Source of the DNA: CAVYGM01 sp963768025
GTDB lineage: Bacteria > Bacteroidota > Bacteroidia > Cytophagales > Spirosomataceae
Direction of reading: 5' to 3'
Length of the DNA: 64,000 nucleotides
NCBI GenBank assembly: GCA_963768025.1
Contig: CAVYGM010000021.1
Span: forward strand, 41,332 to 105,331
The notes below the pieces were generated by a model, which did no database searches, had not been told where the DNA came from, and saw only the letters and a program-made list of their open reading frames with translations. This document shows, one piece after another, positions 39,949-51,327 of this stretch (its first letter is position 1; each line of letters starts with the position of its first letter). The position numbers and the translations under genes are program-made.

Positions 39949-40868
39949 TCAGAGTTGCGCCAGCAGATACAGTACCGCCATGCGCACGGCCACGCCGTTT
40001 TCGACCTGATCGAGAATAATGGAATGCGACGAATCGGCCGCATCGGACGATAGTTCGACGCCCCGATTGATGGGGCCGGGGTGCATGAGTACAATTTCCC
40101 GATCGAGCTCGTCGAGCATGGCTTTGGAAATGCCGAAGTAAAGAGCGTACTCTCGCAGCGACGGGAAATATTTGATCTGCTGCCGTTCCAGCTGAATGCG
40201 CAGCACGTTGGCCACATCGCACCAGGCCAGGGCCTCCCGCACGTCGTGGCCTACTTTCACCCCCAGAGCTTCGAATGTATTTGGGGATGAGGGTCTTAGG
40301 GCCGCATACCATGTACCTCTGCACCCTGTTTTTGCAAACAAAAAATATTGGAAAGGCCACCCGCGAGTGGGTAATGTCGCCAATGATGGCTATTTTCTTA
40401 CCGGCACATCCCCAATTTTTCCCGAATGGAAAAGGAGTCCAGCAGGGCCTGGGTCGGGTGCTCGTGGGTGCCGTCGCCCGCATTGACGACATTGGCTTTA
40501 ATGTGTTTGGTCAGGTAATGAGGAGCGCCGGGGCTGCTGTGGCGCATCACGACCATATCGACCTTCATGGCCAGGATATTATTGACCGTATCCAGCAGGG
40601 TTTCGCCTTTTTTGACCGAGCTACCCGACGCCGAAAAGTTGACGACATCGGCCGATAGCCGCTTTTCGGCCAGCTCGAACGAAAGCCGGGTGCGGGTCGA
40701 GTTTTCGAAAAAAACGTTGGCAATGGTAATATCACGCAGCGAGGGGACTTTCTTGATGGGGCGGTTAATGACTTCCTTAAATTGGGTAGCGGTATCTAAT
40801 ATGGTATGAATATCATTTTCAGAAAGATTCTTGATACCTAGCAGATGCCGAACCGAGAGTTGTGCCAT
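39949..40868 (-). CDS. pyrB: Aspartate carbamoyltransferase catalytic chain (several frameshifts)
   Basis: Second step of pyrimidine synthesis, joining carbamoyl phosphate to aspartate. Carbamoyl-phosphate motif FFENSTRTRLSFELAEKRL, HPTQALLDS and C-terminal MHPGPINRGVEL are all present. The frame breaks near 40410, 40360 and 40270, around KKIAIIGDITHSRVA and CGPKTLIPK. The total, about 306 residues, matches the family. As for acs, motifs are intact in alternating frames, pointing to sequence error. Confidence 0.85.
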
Positions 40869-41302
40869 TACTTTTTTACTGGAAAGTTTGACAAAGATAC
40901 GGAAGAAAATAAAACAGCGATGGCTTTTGGGAAACTTATGGCTGGCAGACGTCCGGCTAGGATCTAAGTCTCGCCTACCTGACCTTGGGTTATTTCTAGT
41001 ACTCCCGCCCTGGCTAACTTTGAAACCCTGGCCTTCTCAACATCCGGGCATCCCTCTCTCCTAGGCGGTTAGTAATTCTTGTCTTAGAGCTACTATTCTA
41101 TTTTTTATATACAATTTTTTGGTGATTTAATTATAATTTCGCCCTATGAAAACAGTATATATCCTAAAATCAGCCTTTTTTTAATAAAATTTAATTTATT
41201 CATTTCATTCTTAACCTGTTGCCATTTAATCCTATGTAGAAAAAACAAGAGTACATTTTGAAGAATACAATAAAAGATCATTTTAACCTTACTTTAAACT
41301 CA
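40869..41302. other. AT-rich upstream region of susC
   Basis: No gene supported. A -7-like box TAACTTTG (41015-41022) could serve as promoter but lacks a good -33 element. The last 200 bases are very AT-rich with a long untranslated leader. Confidence 0.4.
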
Positions 41303-44300
41303 ATGAATCCAAAAACTACCTATCAAGGGAGGTACCGCTCTATAAGCCGTGCCATCCTTATCAGAGCCAAGGTCTGCCTCTTTGTGGCCGTGCTTCTGTC
41401 CGCTCTGTCGGCCGAAGCGCATATCATGGCCGCTGCTGGCTCACCAGAAAAAGGGCAGTCCGTGGCGGACAAAACCGTACGCGGGAAAATCATCGATACG
41501 TCCAACGACCAGGGGCTGCCGGGCGTCAACGTAGTCGTGAAAGGAACAAGCAGGGTACCACTACCGACGAACGGGGAAATTATTCGATCAACGTGGCCGA
41601 CAATTCCTCGGTAATTGTGTACAGTTTCGTGGGGTACATCAGCCAGGAAGTGACAGGTGGGCAACCGCACCACCATAGACCTATCGCTGGAACCCGACAC
41701 CAGGGTACTTAGCGAAGTGGTGGTAATCGGGTACGGTACGGTTCGCAAGTCCGACCTAACCGGAGCGGTATCCGGCGTTAAAGAAGCCGAACTGCAGGAG
41801 CGGCCCGTCGTCCTCGCTCAACCAAATGATGGCCGGCAGAATGCCCGGTGTGCAGGTCAACACCAACTCGGGTCGTCCCGGTGGTCGGACTACGGTCCGG
41901 ATTCGGGGATTCAGCTCCATCAACTCCTCCAACAACCCGCTTTACGTGGTCGACGGCGTTATGCTGCCCCAGGGTACCGGTGATCAGTTCAGCAACGCCA
42001 TTGACTACATCAACCCCAACGATATCGTATCGGTTGAGGTGTTGAAAGATGCTTCATCGACGGCTATTTACGGAGCCCGGGGTGCCAATGGCGTTATTCT
42101 GGTAACGACCCGCAAAGGAAAGGCGGGCGAAAGCCGCGTTACCTACGATACGCAGTTCAGCGTCAACACCATTGGCCCCAACAAGCCACAGGTGCTGAAC
42201 GCCAAAGAATACCTGGCCGTTGAAGACCTGTCCTATGCCAACATGGCCAAAATATGATCCCGTCGGCTGGGCGGCTGGCAAATAGGCCAACCTGGACCCG
42301 ATCAGTGACGCCGGAAAGCCTTCAGCGCAAGTTCCCCGGTGTTTTCGATGCCAACCTGAACCCGCTGTACGATACCGACTGGTTCAAGGAGTCGATCCAG
42401 AACAAACTCTCGCAAAACCACCAGTTGGGTTTTAGCGGTGGTAACGAGCGGACTCAGTATTCGCTTTCGCTTAACTACCGCGACGATCAGGGCCTGATCA
42501 AGACCTCGTACATGAAGCGGTATTCGGGTCGGTTCACGATTGACGATCAGGTAAAAACGTGGCTAAAATTGGCGGTACGCTGAGCTACAACAACCAGACG
42601 GAAAACCTGGTGGACATCAACGACGCCGTAGCCCGGCAGATCGTGGAAGACTTCCCGTTCCTGCCCGTGACGCTACGCCGAACGGTATCTTCGCCAACAA
42701 CCGCGATTATCCGCTGGCCGAAGGAACCATGAGTTCGGTACACCGCCTGATGGATCGTCAGTACATCCAGAATACGCAGACGACTCTGGGTAGCCTGTTC
42801 ACCACCCTCACGTCTGGCAAAGGCCTGGAGTAAGCGTATTCTGGGTGTGAACATCCAGACCCAGGAAATCAACCAGTCGCAAACCCGTACCCTGAACATT
42901 GGCGGCAACGGTAACGCATCGGTCAACAACCGGAAAGAAACATTCTGGTCGCTGGAGAACTACCTGACCTACAACAAGCAGTTCGGTCAGGACCACTCCG
43001 TTTACGGGCTGTTGGGTATCTCGTGGCAGGAAACCAACGTGTTCTGCATTGGCGCGTCGTTAACGGCTTCGCTACGGACTACTTCGGTTTCAATAACCTG
43101 GGTGCCGGTGCTACCAACCCCGGTGTTGGTTCCGGTGCCATCGCGGTTTGCGTTCAACTCCTACTTTGGACGGATCAACTACGGCTTCAGAAACAGATAC
43201 CTGTTCACGGCAACGGGCCGGGCCGATGGTTCGTCCAAGTTCGGTGAAAACAACAAGTTCGCCTTTTTCCCCTCGGCGGCTTTAGCCTGGCGGGTATCGG
43301 AAGAAGACTTCCTGAAAGGCAACTCCATTATCTCGAACCTGAAAATACGCAGCAGCTACGGTCTGACGGGTAACTCCGAGATTCCGCCTTATTCGTCGCT
43401 GTCGTTGCTGAGCTCCAACTATGCTACCATTTACAACGACACCCGCGTAAGTGGAACGGGTATCAACCGTCTGGCCAACCCCGACCTGCGCTGGGAGAAA
43501 ACGGCTCAGACCGACGTCGGTTTGGAGATTGGTCTTGTTCAAGGGCCGCGTATCACTCGAAGCCGATTACTACTACCGCCTGACTACCGACATGCTGCTT
43601 GATGCCCCCGTACCCCAAACGAGCGGCTACGCCACCATCCGGCGTAACGTAGGTTCGATGGAGAACAAAGGCTTCGAGTTTGGCCTGAACACGGTAAACA
43701 TCAACCGGGGGCAGCTTTAGCTGGAACATCCAACTTCAACATCTCGCTCAACCGCAACAAAGTGCTGTCGCTGGCTACACCATCGGATATCTTCAACGTG
43801 GGTGGTCCTAACTTCACCAACCCAACCAACATTATTCGGGTGGGTGAACCAGTAGGTTCATTCTGGGGGCTGACCCGCCTGGGTGTATGGAGTGAAGCCG
43901 AGCGCGAAGAAGCCGCCAAGTTTACCAGCTACCGCAACGGTCTGACCATTCTGCCCGGCGATATCAAGTACCTGGACGTGAATGGCGACAAGGCCATCAC
44001 GGATGCTGACCGCAGCATTATTGGCAACGGTAGCCCTAAAGGCTGGGGTGCTATGACCAACAACTTCAGGTTTGGCAACTTCGACGCTACGCTGGAACTC
44101 CAGTTCATGTTCGGCAACGACGTAATGCTGATGAACCTGCACCCCAGCGAAGACCGGCAGGCACTGGCCAACAGCTACACCTCCGTGCTGAATGCCTGGA
44201 CACCAACCAACCAGAACACACAGATTGCCGAAATTCGGGATACACGGGCGGGTTACGTGACCAACGTAGATACGCCACTGGATCAAGAATGGCTCGTTCC

Positions 44301-44552
44301 TGCGCGGTCGTAATCCTGCTGTTTGGTTACACCTTCCCGGCTGCAGTTACCAACAAGCTAAAAATGAACCGGCTGCGGGTGTACGCTTCGGCGCAGAACT
44401 TCTTCCTGCTGGTAGAAGATCCCATCGTTGGCGATCCGGAAGTAACGCCAACCAACCAGGGTGGCGGCAACAGTGCCTTCTCGCAGGGCATGATCTGGCA
44501 CAACTACCCAAAACCAACCACCTATCTGCTGGGTCTCCAAATTGGTCTGTAA
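41303..44552 (+). CDS. SusC/RagA-family TonB-dependent outer-membrane transporter (many frameshifts)
   Basis: Imports large nutrients, usually glycans or peptides, together with a SusD partner. Signal peptide after ATG 41303, then a carboxypeptidase-regulatory-like domain (GKIIDTSNDQGLPGVNVVVKG). The SusC signature LSEVVVIGYGTVRKSDLTGAV and the plug motif VRIRGFSSINSSNNPLYVVDG are found. The barrel follows to the final strand LLGLQIGL. At least eight one-base frame changes (near 41570, 41655, 41815, 42255, 42585, 43050, 43540 and 44290) split it. Its partner susD is directly downstream. Substrate unknown. Confidence 0.85.
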
Positions 44553-44585
44553 TCACAACGTATTTAACACACTGAATTCACAATT

Positions 44586-46152
44586 ATGAGACATACATTC
44601 GTAAAAAACATATCAGCCGGGTGCTGCTGTGCGGCATAGCCCTGACCGGGCCTATTGGCTGCTACGGACTTTCTTGACGAGAACAGGCCCCTCGAACCTG
44701 ACGCCCGACAACTTCTATACCATTCCCGACCATGCCGAAGCGGCTCTGGCATCGGTATATGCCAATCTGCGGTTTATGGGCGATGGAGCCGGTATTTTCT
44801 CCAGCAACTGGCAGTTACTGGAAGCCCTGACGGGTACCTCCACTACGGAAACCGCCCAGAACTCCGACCTCAACAACCTGTACGGCTGGTGCACGACGGC
44901 AACACCGTCCACGTGGTTAACTACTGGAACGGCCTGTACCGGGTCATTGCCAACGCCAATCAGGTGCTCGATAAGGTGCCGGGTATTACGCCGATGGACG
45001 ACGCTCAGAAAGACCAAAATTCTGGGTGAAGCCCGGTTCCTGCGCGCTTCTGCCTACTTTACGGCCGTTCAGCTTATGGGGTGATATTCCGCTGATTACC
45101 AAGCCCCAAACGGCCACTTCGGACAGATTTTCTGCCAGCCCGCGACCCAAAGAAGATGTCTACAAGCTGATTGTTGATGACCTGATCGCGGCTGAAGCGG
45201 CTGGTTTAGCCTGGATGGATGTGAGTCGGTCGGGCCAATCTGGCCGCTGTGAAAACGCAGCTCGCCAAAGTGTACCTGACAATGGCGGGTTTCCCGCTCA
45301 GCAAAGGAGCATCGCACTACAAACTGGCCGCCGACAAAGCCCTGGAGGTAATTACCTACGCCAATGCCAACCCTCGGTACGATCAACCTGTTCACAACTT
45401 ACGAAGACGTACACCGCGAAAGTACCGAGAACCGGGTCGAACACCTGTTCATGATTCAGTACAACACGCTGGTGGCGGGTAACCCGATGGATAACTTCTA
45501 CCCCAACTTTAAGCCCGTTACCTTCAACGGACCGGGTGGAACGGGAAGCTCGGTACCAACGCCATCCTTCTACAACTCGTACGAGAAAGGCGATCTGCGG
45601 GCCAAAGACCAGGAGGGCTATTTTTACACCACCTATTTTACCAATGGCAACGGTGCACCGTTCGACCTGGGTGCGCCCTATGTGTTCAAGCACTTCAACC
45701 GCACTGCCAACGGAACAGCGGGTAGGCGGGTACGCGCCAGAACAACCTGAACGTACCCCAGATCCGCTACGCCGAAACGCTGCTGATCTATGCCGAAGCG
45801 CAGAACGAAGTGGGTGGACCTACGCAGGCAGCTTACGATGCCTTCAAGCGGATTCGGGATCGGGCCACGCTGACCACCCCGGCCCTGGGCGCCTATACGC
45901 AGGCCACCTTCCGGGAAGCCGTTTGGCGGGAACGCTGGCATGAACTGTGCCTACGAGCAAATCACCTGGTTCGACATGGTGCGTTTGCGGAAAGTCTACA
46001 ACGAGAAGACCAATGGGTTCGACAATTTCGTGGGCCACGTAAATCTAAGTTCCAACCAGGCGTTGCAGGAGAAGCACCTGCTGCTACCGATTCCCAGTCA
46101 GGAACTGCTGAACAACCCCAATCTGAAAACGCAGAACCCAGGTTATAACTAA
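44586..46152 (+). CDS. SusD/RagB-family nutrient-binding lipoprotein (several frameshifts)
   Basis: Surface lipoprotein lid of the SusC transporter. The ATG at 44586 begins a signal peptide; the frame breaks within it, and the SusD start DFLDE and LTPDNFYTIPDHAEAALASVYANLRFM then follow. SusD helices and motifs such as RYAETLLIYAEAQNE and the ending EKHLLLPIPSQELLNNPNL are in place. At least six one-base changes split it. Sits 34 bases after susC, ending in a terminator. Confidence 0.85.
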
Positions 46153-46168
46153 TAGTGTATTTAACCTG

Positions 46169-46206
46169 AAAGGTCGCCTGTCCAAACCGGACGGGCGACC
46201 TTTTTT
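46169..46206 (+). terminator. Rho-independent terminator of the susCD pair
   Basis: AAGGTCGCCTGTCC (46170-46183) pairs with GGACGGGCGACCTT (46189-46202), one T-G wobble, loop AAACC, then a T tract. Confidence 0.9.
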
Positions 46207-46231
46207 ATGTTCTATCTAGCCATCTCCCTCA

Positions 46232-46975
46232 CTAGGCATCTTTAAGCCCCCATCGGGTTCTCGCCACGGCCACCTCTTTTCCCTCTTCATTTTGCAGGAC
46301 ATGAAAAATTTCGCTTTCCAGCGTGGTCAGGCATTTACTAAAAACTACATCATCCAGCCGGCACTCCTTTTTAAACTGAATCTCTGCTTCTTCGCACATA
46401 CAAGCATCCAAAAACTCGGCTGAGAGAGGTTCCAGGAGCCACTGAAAATAGACACTATTGTTCACATGGGCGTTGGTGTCAATCTCATTCTGTCGGGCCG
46501 TTACCAGTTTTTTCACGAAGGTTTCCGACCTTACAAACTCAAATTTCTGAGTCGCTCTGGGTAAAAAAGTAAGATTCCGGTACGGTTCAAAAATCGCCTG
46601 AAAATGATTGGCCGGCGTAGATAGGGAGCGTTTGTTGGTATCAAAAACCAGCCAGGTTGAGGAAGCGGTTATGAGCAGGTTTCCGGCGTGATCGTATACC
46701 CTGAAATCGCGAAAAACGAAAACCCGTTCCAAACCCGAAGGATTGGTTTCGATAGTGATGTTCTCGGCTATTTTTGGCCAGCGAATCACCTTTATTTTCA
46801 TCCGATGCAGAACCCATGACAACCCAAGCTCCGCTAGAGCCGGCATCCCTACCCCCAACAAAATCGCGTGACGATCGGCAGCATCCTGAAAAAAATTAGC
46901 TAAGGCAAAGAGAGAAAGATCACCCCGGAAATCGGTCTCATAATTTCGTATCCGAAAGGTTTCTTTGTATATCAT
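46232..46975 (-). CDS. Acyl-ACP thioesterase family protein
   Basis: 247 residues in two hot-dog domains. The second contains NEIDTNAHVNNSVYFQW, the conserved catalytic-type segment of plant FatA/FatB and bacterial acyl-ACP thioesterases with Asn and His residues. It releases fatty acids from acyl-carrier protein. It converges with the susD gene. Confidence 0.85.
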   Translation of the reverse strand: MIYKETFRIRNYETDFRGDLSLFALANFFQDAADRHAILLGVGMPALAELGLSWVLHRMKIKVIRWPKIAENITIETNPSGLERVFVFRDFRVYDHAGNLLITASSTWLVFDTNKRSLSTPANHFQAIFEPYRNLTFLPRATQKFEFVRSETFVKKLVTARQNEIDTNAHVNNSVYFQWLLEPLSAEFLDACMCEEAEIQFKKECRLDDVVFSKCLTTLESEIFHVLQNEEGKEVAVARTRWGLKDA

Positions 46976-47496
46976 ATTCCCAGTTTTACTGTGTTACCCC
47001 CTCCTTGGTTATCACGAGCTAACGCTCACTAGGTACTCGTTTTTCAGCTTTTCATAAATAAACGCCGGTTTCGGTAGAGAACATAAAACGAAGATGCCGC
47101 TAGCCGAAATAGTACCTTGCTGAATGAAAATTCTGCGGCTATCCCTTGGAGACAGTTGGGACAAAGAGGCCCTTCACTACTCGTGAGGTGGATTGCGCTG
47201 GCAAAAAAACTCATAAAAGTAATGGCAAGGAAAAAGAAAATTGTCTGGATGATGAGGATAGAAATCTTACTAGTCATGTGGAAATGCATTTTATATAGGT
47301 TAAGAAGCACAGTAAAGAAACCAAAGCTACAAAATAAATCCAGTTTTGAAAATCATGGTCAAAAAACCCGCTGGAAAGAGCGTGAGTAGCGCATGGTAAA
47401 GGGTCGATCACGAGTAGATGACTCCCTTAAAAAGCCTTTACAAATTATCACTTAAATGTACTAAAAATACGCCTGAACTAACCCAAATTATTTCGT
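46976..47496. other. Intergenic region with a doubtful small gene
   Basis: 521 bases between the thioesterase and the Gfo/Idh/MocA gene. Apart from the doubtful small - strand gene at 47044-47277 I see nothing to annotate. Confidence 0.5.
47044..47277 (-). CDS. Possible small membrane protein
   Basis: 77 residues. Two hydrophobic stretches (about 5-27 and 53-68) flank a CPNC motif. It has no known family and no clear promoter, so it could be spurious. It is noted because an overlapping + strand reading is less protein-like. Confidence 0.25.
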   Translation of the reverse strand: MTSKISILIIQTIFFFLAITFMSFFASAIHLTSSEGPLCPNCLQGIAAEFSFSKVLFRLAASSFYVLYRNRRLFMKS

Positions 47497-48894
47497 ATGA
47501 ATCCGACGCGCAGAAAATTCCTTAGAAATATTTCGGCAGCATCTGCTCTCCTTACCACCGGAAGTATTGGCAACCTAAGCGCAGCCAAACCCTTCTCTAT
47601 TATTCGGGACTTGAAAAAAGTAAGTCCAAATGATAAAATCAGAATCGCAACGATTGGAATGGGGATACAGGGAAACTATGACACTAAGGCGGCCTTGCGT
47701 AGCTCGGCTGATGTGGAATTAGTGGCCGTGGCCGACCTGTACGATGGACGGCTCAAGCGCGTGAAGGAAACCTTCGGCAAGGATATAGCGACCACCCGCG
47801 ATTATCGGGAAATCCTCGCGCGTTCCGACATAGACGCCGTGCTGGTAGTGACTCCTGACCATTGGCACGACCACATCACCAAGGATGCGCTGAAAGCCGG
47901 GAAAAACGTGTATTGCGAAAAGCCCATGGTTCACCACATTGACGAAGGACTTTCGGTAATTGAGGCCTGGAAAAAATCGGGTAAAACCATGCAGGTAGGT
48001 AGTCAGCGGGTGAGTGGGGCTACGTTCCAGGAGGCCAAGCGCCTGCTGGCCGCCGGCGAAATCGGGGCCATTAACTACGTAGAGTCCAATAACGACCGCT
48101 TTGGGGCCATCGGGGCCTGGAACTACTCCATCCCGCCGGATGCATCCCTGGAAACCTGCGACTGGGATCGTTTTTTGGGCGATGCCCCCAAGACGCCTTT
48201 TGATGCGAAGCGGTTTTTCAGATGGCGCAACTACCGCGACTACGGCACCGGCGTAGCGGGCGATTTGTTCGTTCACCTCATCACCGGGGTGCATTTTGTA
48301 ACGAACTCCCTGGGCCCCGAAAGGATTTTTTCATCCGGCGAACTGAGCTATTGGAAAGATGGGCGCGATGTACCGGATGTACTGGTGTCTATTCTGGAAT
48401 ATCCCAAAACCGACATTCATGACCATTTCCAGATGGTGCTGCGGGTAAATTTTGCCAACGCGGGCGCTATCAAAAACAATACGAGGATCATCGGTACCGA
48501 AGGGCAGATTGAGTTTGACGGCTCCGGTCTCACCCTTACCAAGAAAAAACTTCCCGAAGCACCGGGGTACGGCAATTACGATAGCTTCTTTACTTTTCCG
48601 GAAGAAACACAGCAGGCATTTGTCAAGCAGTACGACGCCCAATATCCCCCGCAGGCTCGGAAATCAGAGCCGGTGAAGGAAATAAAGTTCACCGCCCCGG
48701 AAAATGACGATGAGCACGCCAATCACTTCGCCAACTTCTTCGACAACATCCGCAAAGGCAGTCAGGGTACCATCGAAGACCCGGTCTTTGCGTTTCGGGC
48801 CGCCGCACCGGTGTTGGCCTGCAACGAAAGTTACTTTGAAAACAAAATCGTGTACTGGGACCCAAAGAACATGAAGAAAGTCAAAAACAAATAA
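47497..48894 (+). CDS. Gfo/Idh/MocA-family oxidoreductase with Tat signal
   Basis: 465 residues. The N-terminus RRKFLRNISAASALL is a twin-arginine signal, so the enzyme is exported folded. The Rossmann domain has TIGMGIQGNYD for NAD(P) binding and the family's EKP motif (YCEKPMVHH). A long C-terminal domain with aspartate- and histidine-rich loops (GDLFVHLITG) follows. These enzymes oxidise or modify sugars and inositols. It is monocistronic here. Confidence 0.9.
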   Translation: MNPTRRKFLRNISAASALLTTGSIGNLSAAKPFSIIRDLKKVSPNDKIRIATIGMGIQGNYDTKAALRSSADVELVAVADLYDGRLKRVKETFGKDIATTRDYREILARSDIDAVLVVTPDHWHDHITKDALKAGKNVYCEKPMVHHIDEGLSVIEAWKKSGKTMQVGSQRVSGATFQEAKRLLAAGEIGAINYVESNNDRFGAIGAWNYSIPPDASLETCDWDRFLGDAPKTPFDAKRFFRWRNYRDYGTGVAGDLFVHLITGVHFVTNSLGPERIFSSGELSYWKDGRDVPDVLVSILEYPKTDIHDHFQMVLRVNFANAGAIKNNTRIIGTEGQIEFDGSGLTLTKKKLPEAPGYGNYDSFFTFPEETQQAFVKQYDAQYPPQARKSEPVKEIKFTAPENDDEHANHFANFFDNIRKGSQGTIEDPVFAFRAAAPVLACNESYFENKIVYWDPKNMKKVKNK

Positions 48895-48922
48895 GCGGCT
48901 GTCCCGGTAAGTCCCAATACAA

Positions 48923-48955
48923 CGAAAGCCCTGCCGATTGGCAGGGCTTTCGCTT
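48923..48955. terminator. Terminator hairpin between two convergent genes
   Basis: CGAAAGCCCTGCC (48923-48935) pairs with GGCAGGGCTTTCG (48940-48952), loop GATT. The T tract is short, so strength is uncertain. Confidence 0.75.
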
Positions 48956-48979
48956 CGTTATGTGTATGATAAGTCTCGA

Positions 48980-49171
48980 TTAGGCAAGCTTAACATTCAC
49001 GGCGTTAAGACCTTTACGGCCTTCCTGTAGATCAAAGACAACTTCGTCGTTTTCACGGATCTCATCTACAAGTCCCGAAATGTGCACGAAATAATCCTGT
49101 CCGGTTTGGGTGTCCTTAATGAAACCATATCCTTTGGAGTCATTAAAGAATTTTACTGTTCCTTGATTCAT
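48980..49171 (-). CDS. Cold-shock-domain RNA-binding protein
   Basis: 63 residues, one OB-fold. Start MNQGTVKFFNDSKGYGFIKD carries RNP1 (KGYGFI), and DYFVHISGL is RNP2. It binds single-stranded nucleic acid and acts as an RNA chaperone. Upstream of the start lies a good Bacteroidota promoter. Confidence 0.95.
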   Translation of the reverse strand: MNQGTVKFFNDSKGYGFIKDTQTGQDYFVHISGLVDEIRENDEVVFDLQEGRKGLNAVNVKLA

Positions 49172-49198
49172 GATAAATTTTATTGTATTAGTAATACA

Positions 49199-49229
49199 CA
49201 AATGTATAAATTAATGAATTCATTGCAAA
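49199..49229 (-). promoter_or_regulatory. Promoter of the cold-shock gene
   Basis: On the minus strand TTTG (49226-49229), 19 bases, then TACATTTG (49199-49206): a full match to TTTG-N19-TAnnTTTG. It gives a leader of about 20 bases. Confidence 0.65.
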
Positions 49230-49321
49230 AAATTTTAGAGCTCTCCAAACAGCGCAAAACTTGCCTTTAACTTTCGCCATTTGGTGGTTTCTCCTTAGTT
49301 TTGCGGTTTAGATAGCTAACT

Positions 49322-50851
49322 ATGACCGATCAAATTCTTATTCTCGATTTCGGCTCACAGTATACTCAATTGATCGCCCGCAGAGTTCGCGAACTTGACG
49401 TTTATTGCGAGATTCATCCCTTCAACAATTTTCCTGAACTAACACCTAGCATCAAAGGGGTTATCCTCTCCGGGAGCCCGTGCTCCGTACGGGACGCTGA
49501 TTCGCCCCGGATCGACCTGGGACAGTTTCGCCAGAGCGTGCCCGTTTTGGGGGTTTGCTACGGGGCGCAACTCATGGCTCAGCAGTTGGGAGGCGATGTG
49601 ATGCCTTCGCAACACCGGGAGTACGGCCGGGCCAAACTGGAAATTGTGGATGAGGATTCTTCCCTGCTGGCGGGACTATCCGAAACCTCCCAGGTATGGA
49701 TGTCTCATGCCGACACCATCGTTCGCATTCCGGATAATTTCAGAATTATAGCCTCCACCGACTCGGTAGAAGTGGCGGCCTTCAAAATCGACAACGAACT
49801 GACCTACGGCATACAGTTTCATCCGGAGGTGACCCACTCCACCGAGGGAAAGCAACTGCTTAAGAATTTTGTGCTCGGAATCTGTAAGTGTCGTCAGGAC
49901 TGGACGGCCGAGTCCTTCGTGGAAACTACGATCCAGAACCTTCGTTTCAAAATCGGTGACGACAAAGTAGTAATGGCGCTTTCGGGCGGCGTAGATTCCA
50001 CCGTGGCCGCTACGCTGGTACACCGCGCCATTGGCAAAAACCTGTACTGTATCTTCGTAGATAATGGCCTGCTGCGCAAGGACGAGTTTGAGGAAGTGCT
50101 GCACTCCTACCAGGACATGGGCCTTAACATCAAAGGTGTAAATGCCGTGCAGCAGTTTTATACCGCCCTGGAAGGACTTACCGACCCCGAAGAAAAACGC
50201 AAAGCCATCGGCAAAACCTTCATTGATGTCTTTGACCAGGAAGCCCATCTGATTCAGGATGTCAAATGGCTCGGGCAAGGTACCATCTACCCGGACGTCA
50301 TCGAGTCGGTGTCGGTAAAGGGACCGTCGGCTACCATCAAATCGCACCACAACGTGGGCGGGCTACCTGACTTCATGAACCTGAAAGTGGTAGAACCCCT
50401 GAACACCCTATTCAAAGACGAAGTAAGGGAGGTAGGCCGGGCCATGGACATAACGCCTGCCATTTTGGGTCGTCATCCTTTCCCCGGACCGGGGTTGGGT
50501 ATCCGCATCCTGGGCGACATAACGCCCGATAAAGTGGCTATCTTGCAGGAGGTGGATGCCATCTTTATCAATGGATTGAAAAAGCATAAACTTTACCATG
50601 AGGTGTGGCAGGCGGGAGCCATGCTCCTACCCATTCAGAGCGTGGGGGTGATGGGCGACGAACGTACCTACGAACGCGTAGTGGCTCTCCGGGCCGTTAC
50701 TTCCGTGGACGGCATGACCGCCGATTGGGCCCACCTACCCTACGAGTTTCTGGCGGAGGTATCCAACGAGATCATCAACCGGGTAAAAGGCGTGAACCGC
50801 GTGGTGTACGACATTTCGTCCAAACCACCCGCCACCATTGAGTGGGAATAA
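49322..50851 (+). CDS. guaA: GMP synthase (glutamine-hydrolysing)
   Basis: 509 residues converting XMP to GMP with ATP and glutamine. Glutaminase domain with nucleophile Cys in GVCYGAQLMA, His/Glu in QFHPEVTH; ATP-pyrophosphatase P-loop SGGVDSTVAA; and a C-terminal dimerisation domain with HPFPGPGLGIRILG and KPPATIEWE. A -7-like box TAGTTTTG (49296-49303) lies just upstream. The gene ends in a perfect 18-bp terminator hairpin. Confidence 0.97.
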   Translation: MTDQILILDFGSQYTQLIARRVRELDVYCEIHPFNNFPELTPSIKGVILSGSPCSVRDADSPRIDLGQFRQSVPVLGVCYGAQLMAQQLGGDVMPSQHREYGRAKLEIVDEDSSLLAGLSETSQVWMSHADTIVRIPDNFRIIASTDSVEVAAFKIDNELTYGIQFHPEVTHSTEGKQLLKNFVLGICKCRQDWTAESFVETTIQNLRFKIGDDKVVMALSGGVDSTVAATLVHRAIGKNLYCIFVDNGLLRKDEFEEVLHSYQDMGLNIKGVNAVQQFYTALEGLTDPEEKRKAIGKTFIDVFDQEAHLIQDVKWLGQGTIYPDVIESVSVKGPSATIKSHHNVGGLPDFMNLKVVEPLNTLFKDEVREVGRAMDITPAILGRHPFPGPGLGIRILGDITPDKVAILQEVDAIFINGLKKHKLYHEVWQAGAMLLPIQSVGVMGDERTYERVVALRAVTSVDGMTADWAHLPYEFLAEVSNEIINRVKGVNRVVYDISSKPPATIEWE

Positions 50852-50866
50852 ACGCGCGAGAAGTCC

Positions 50867-50905
50867 AAAAGCAAAGGGGAGGCACGATGCCTCCCCTTTG
50901 CTTTT
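50867..50905 (+). terminator. Perfect terminator hairpin of guaA
   Basis: Perfect 18-base arms 50867-50884 and 50888-50905 (AAAAGCAAAGGGGAGGCA and its complement), loop CGA, ending in a T run. Also lies beyond the end of the DUF1328 gene on the other strand. Confidence 0.92.
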
Positions 50906-50936
50906 AACTTATATCTTGTATCTTGAAGTGCTATTC

Positions 50937-51098
50937 CTACCCCTTGACTCGCCCGCTGATGAGGCTGATGACAAAAAGTACTAAGAATACAAAGAAGAGA
51001 ATTTTAGCGATCCCGGCTGCACCAGCAGCTACTCCACCAAATCCGAGAATTCCGGCTACAATCGCGACGATCAGAAATATTACGGTCCATTTAAGCAT
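50937..51098 (-). CDS. DUF1328-family small membrane protein
   Basis: 53 residues with two membrane helices: MLKWTVIFLIVAIVAGI and IAKILFFVFLVLFVISLI, with a Gly/Ala-rich turn GFGGVAAGAAG and a basic end. This is the small stress-linked membrane family (YtjA-like). It converges with guaA and shares its terminator. Confidence 0.85.
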   Translation of the reverse strand: MLKWTVIFLIVAIVAGILGFGGVAAGAAGIAKILFFVFLVLFVISLISGRVKG

Positions 51099-51327
51099 GA
51101 TTGAAAAAAGGTCTAAGTGAATAATTATCGTATGCTTATGAATTCAAAAAGCCCGTACCACTCCATCTGGACGCATTTTTAATTCAAAATCAGCGTTTTA
51201 TTTAAAAATAATCCCCTAATTTCAAAAAACTGTGGCAAAAAATCCTCATTTTGACACGATTCTGGGCCCTTTGTATAGTTGAAAAGCCTTGGAAGTTGTT
51301 TGGAGCCATCGAACCGACCTGATCCTC

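Noticed and set aside
47117..47389. 90-codon + strand frame
   Set aside because: Basic, with no structure, overlapping a somewhat better - strand candidate; neither is firm.
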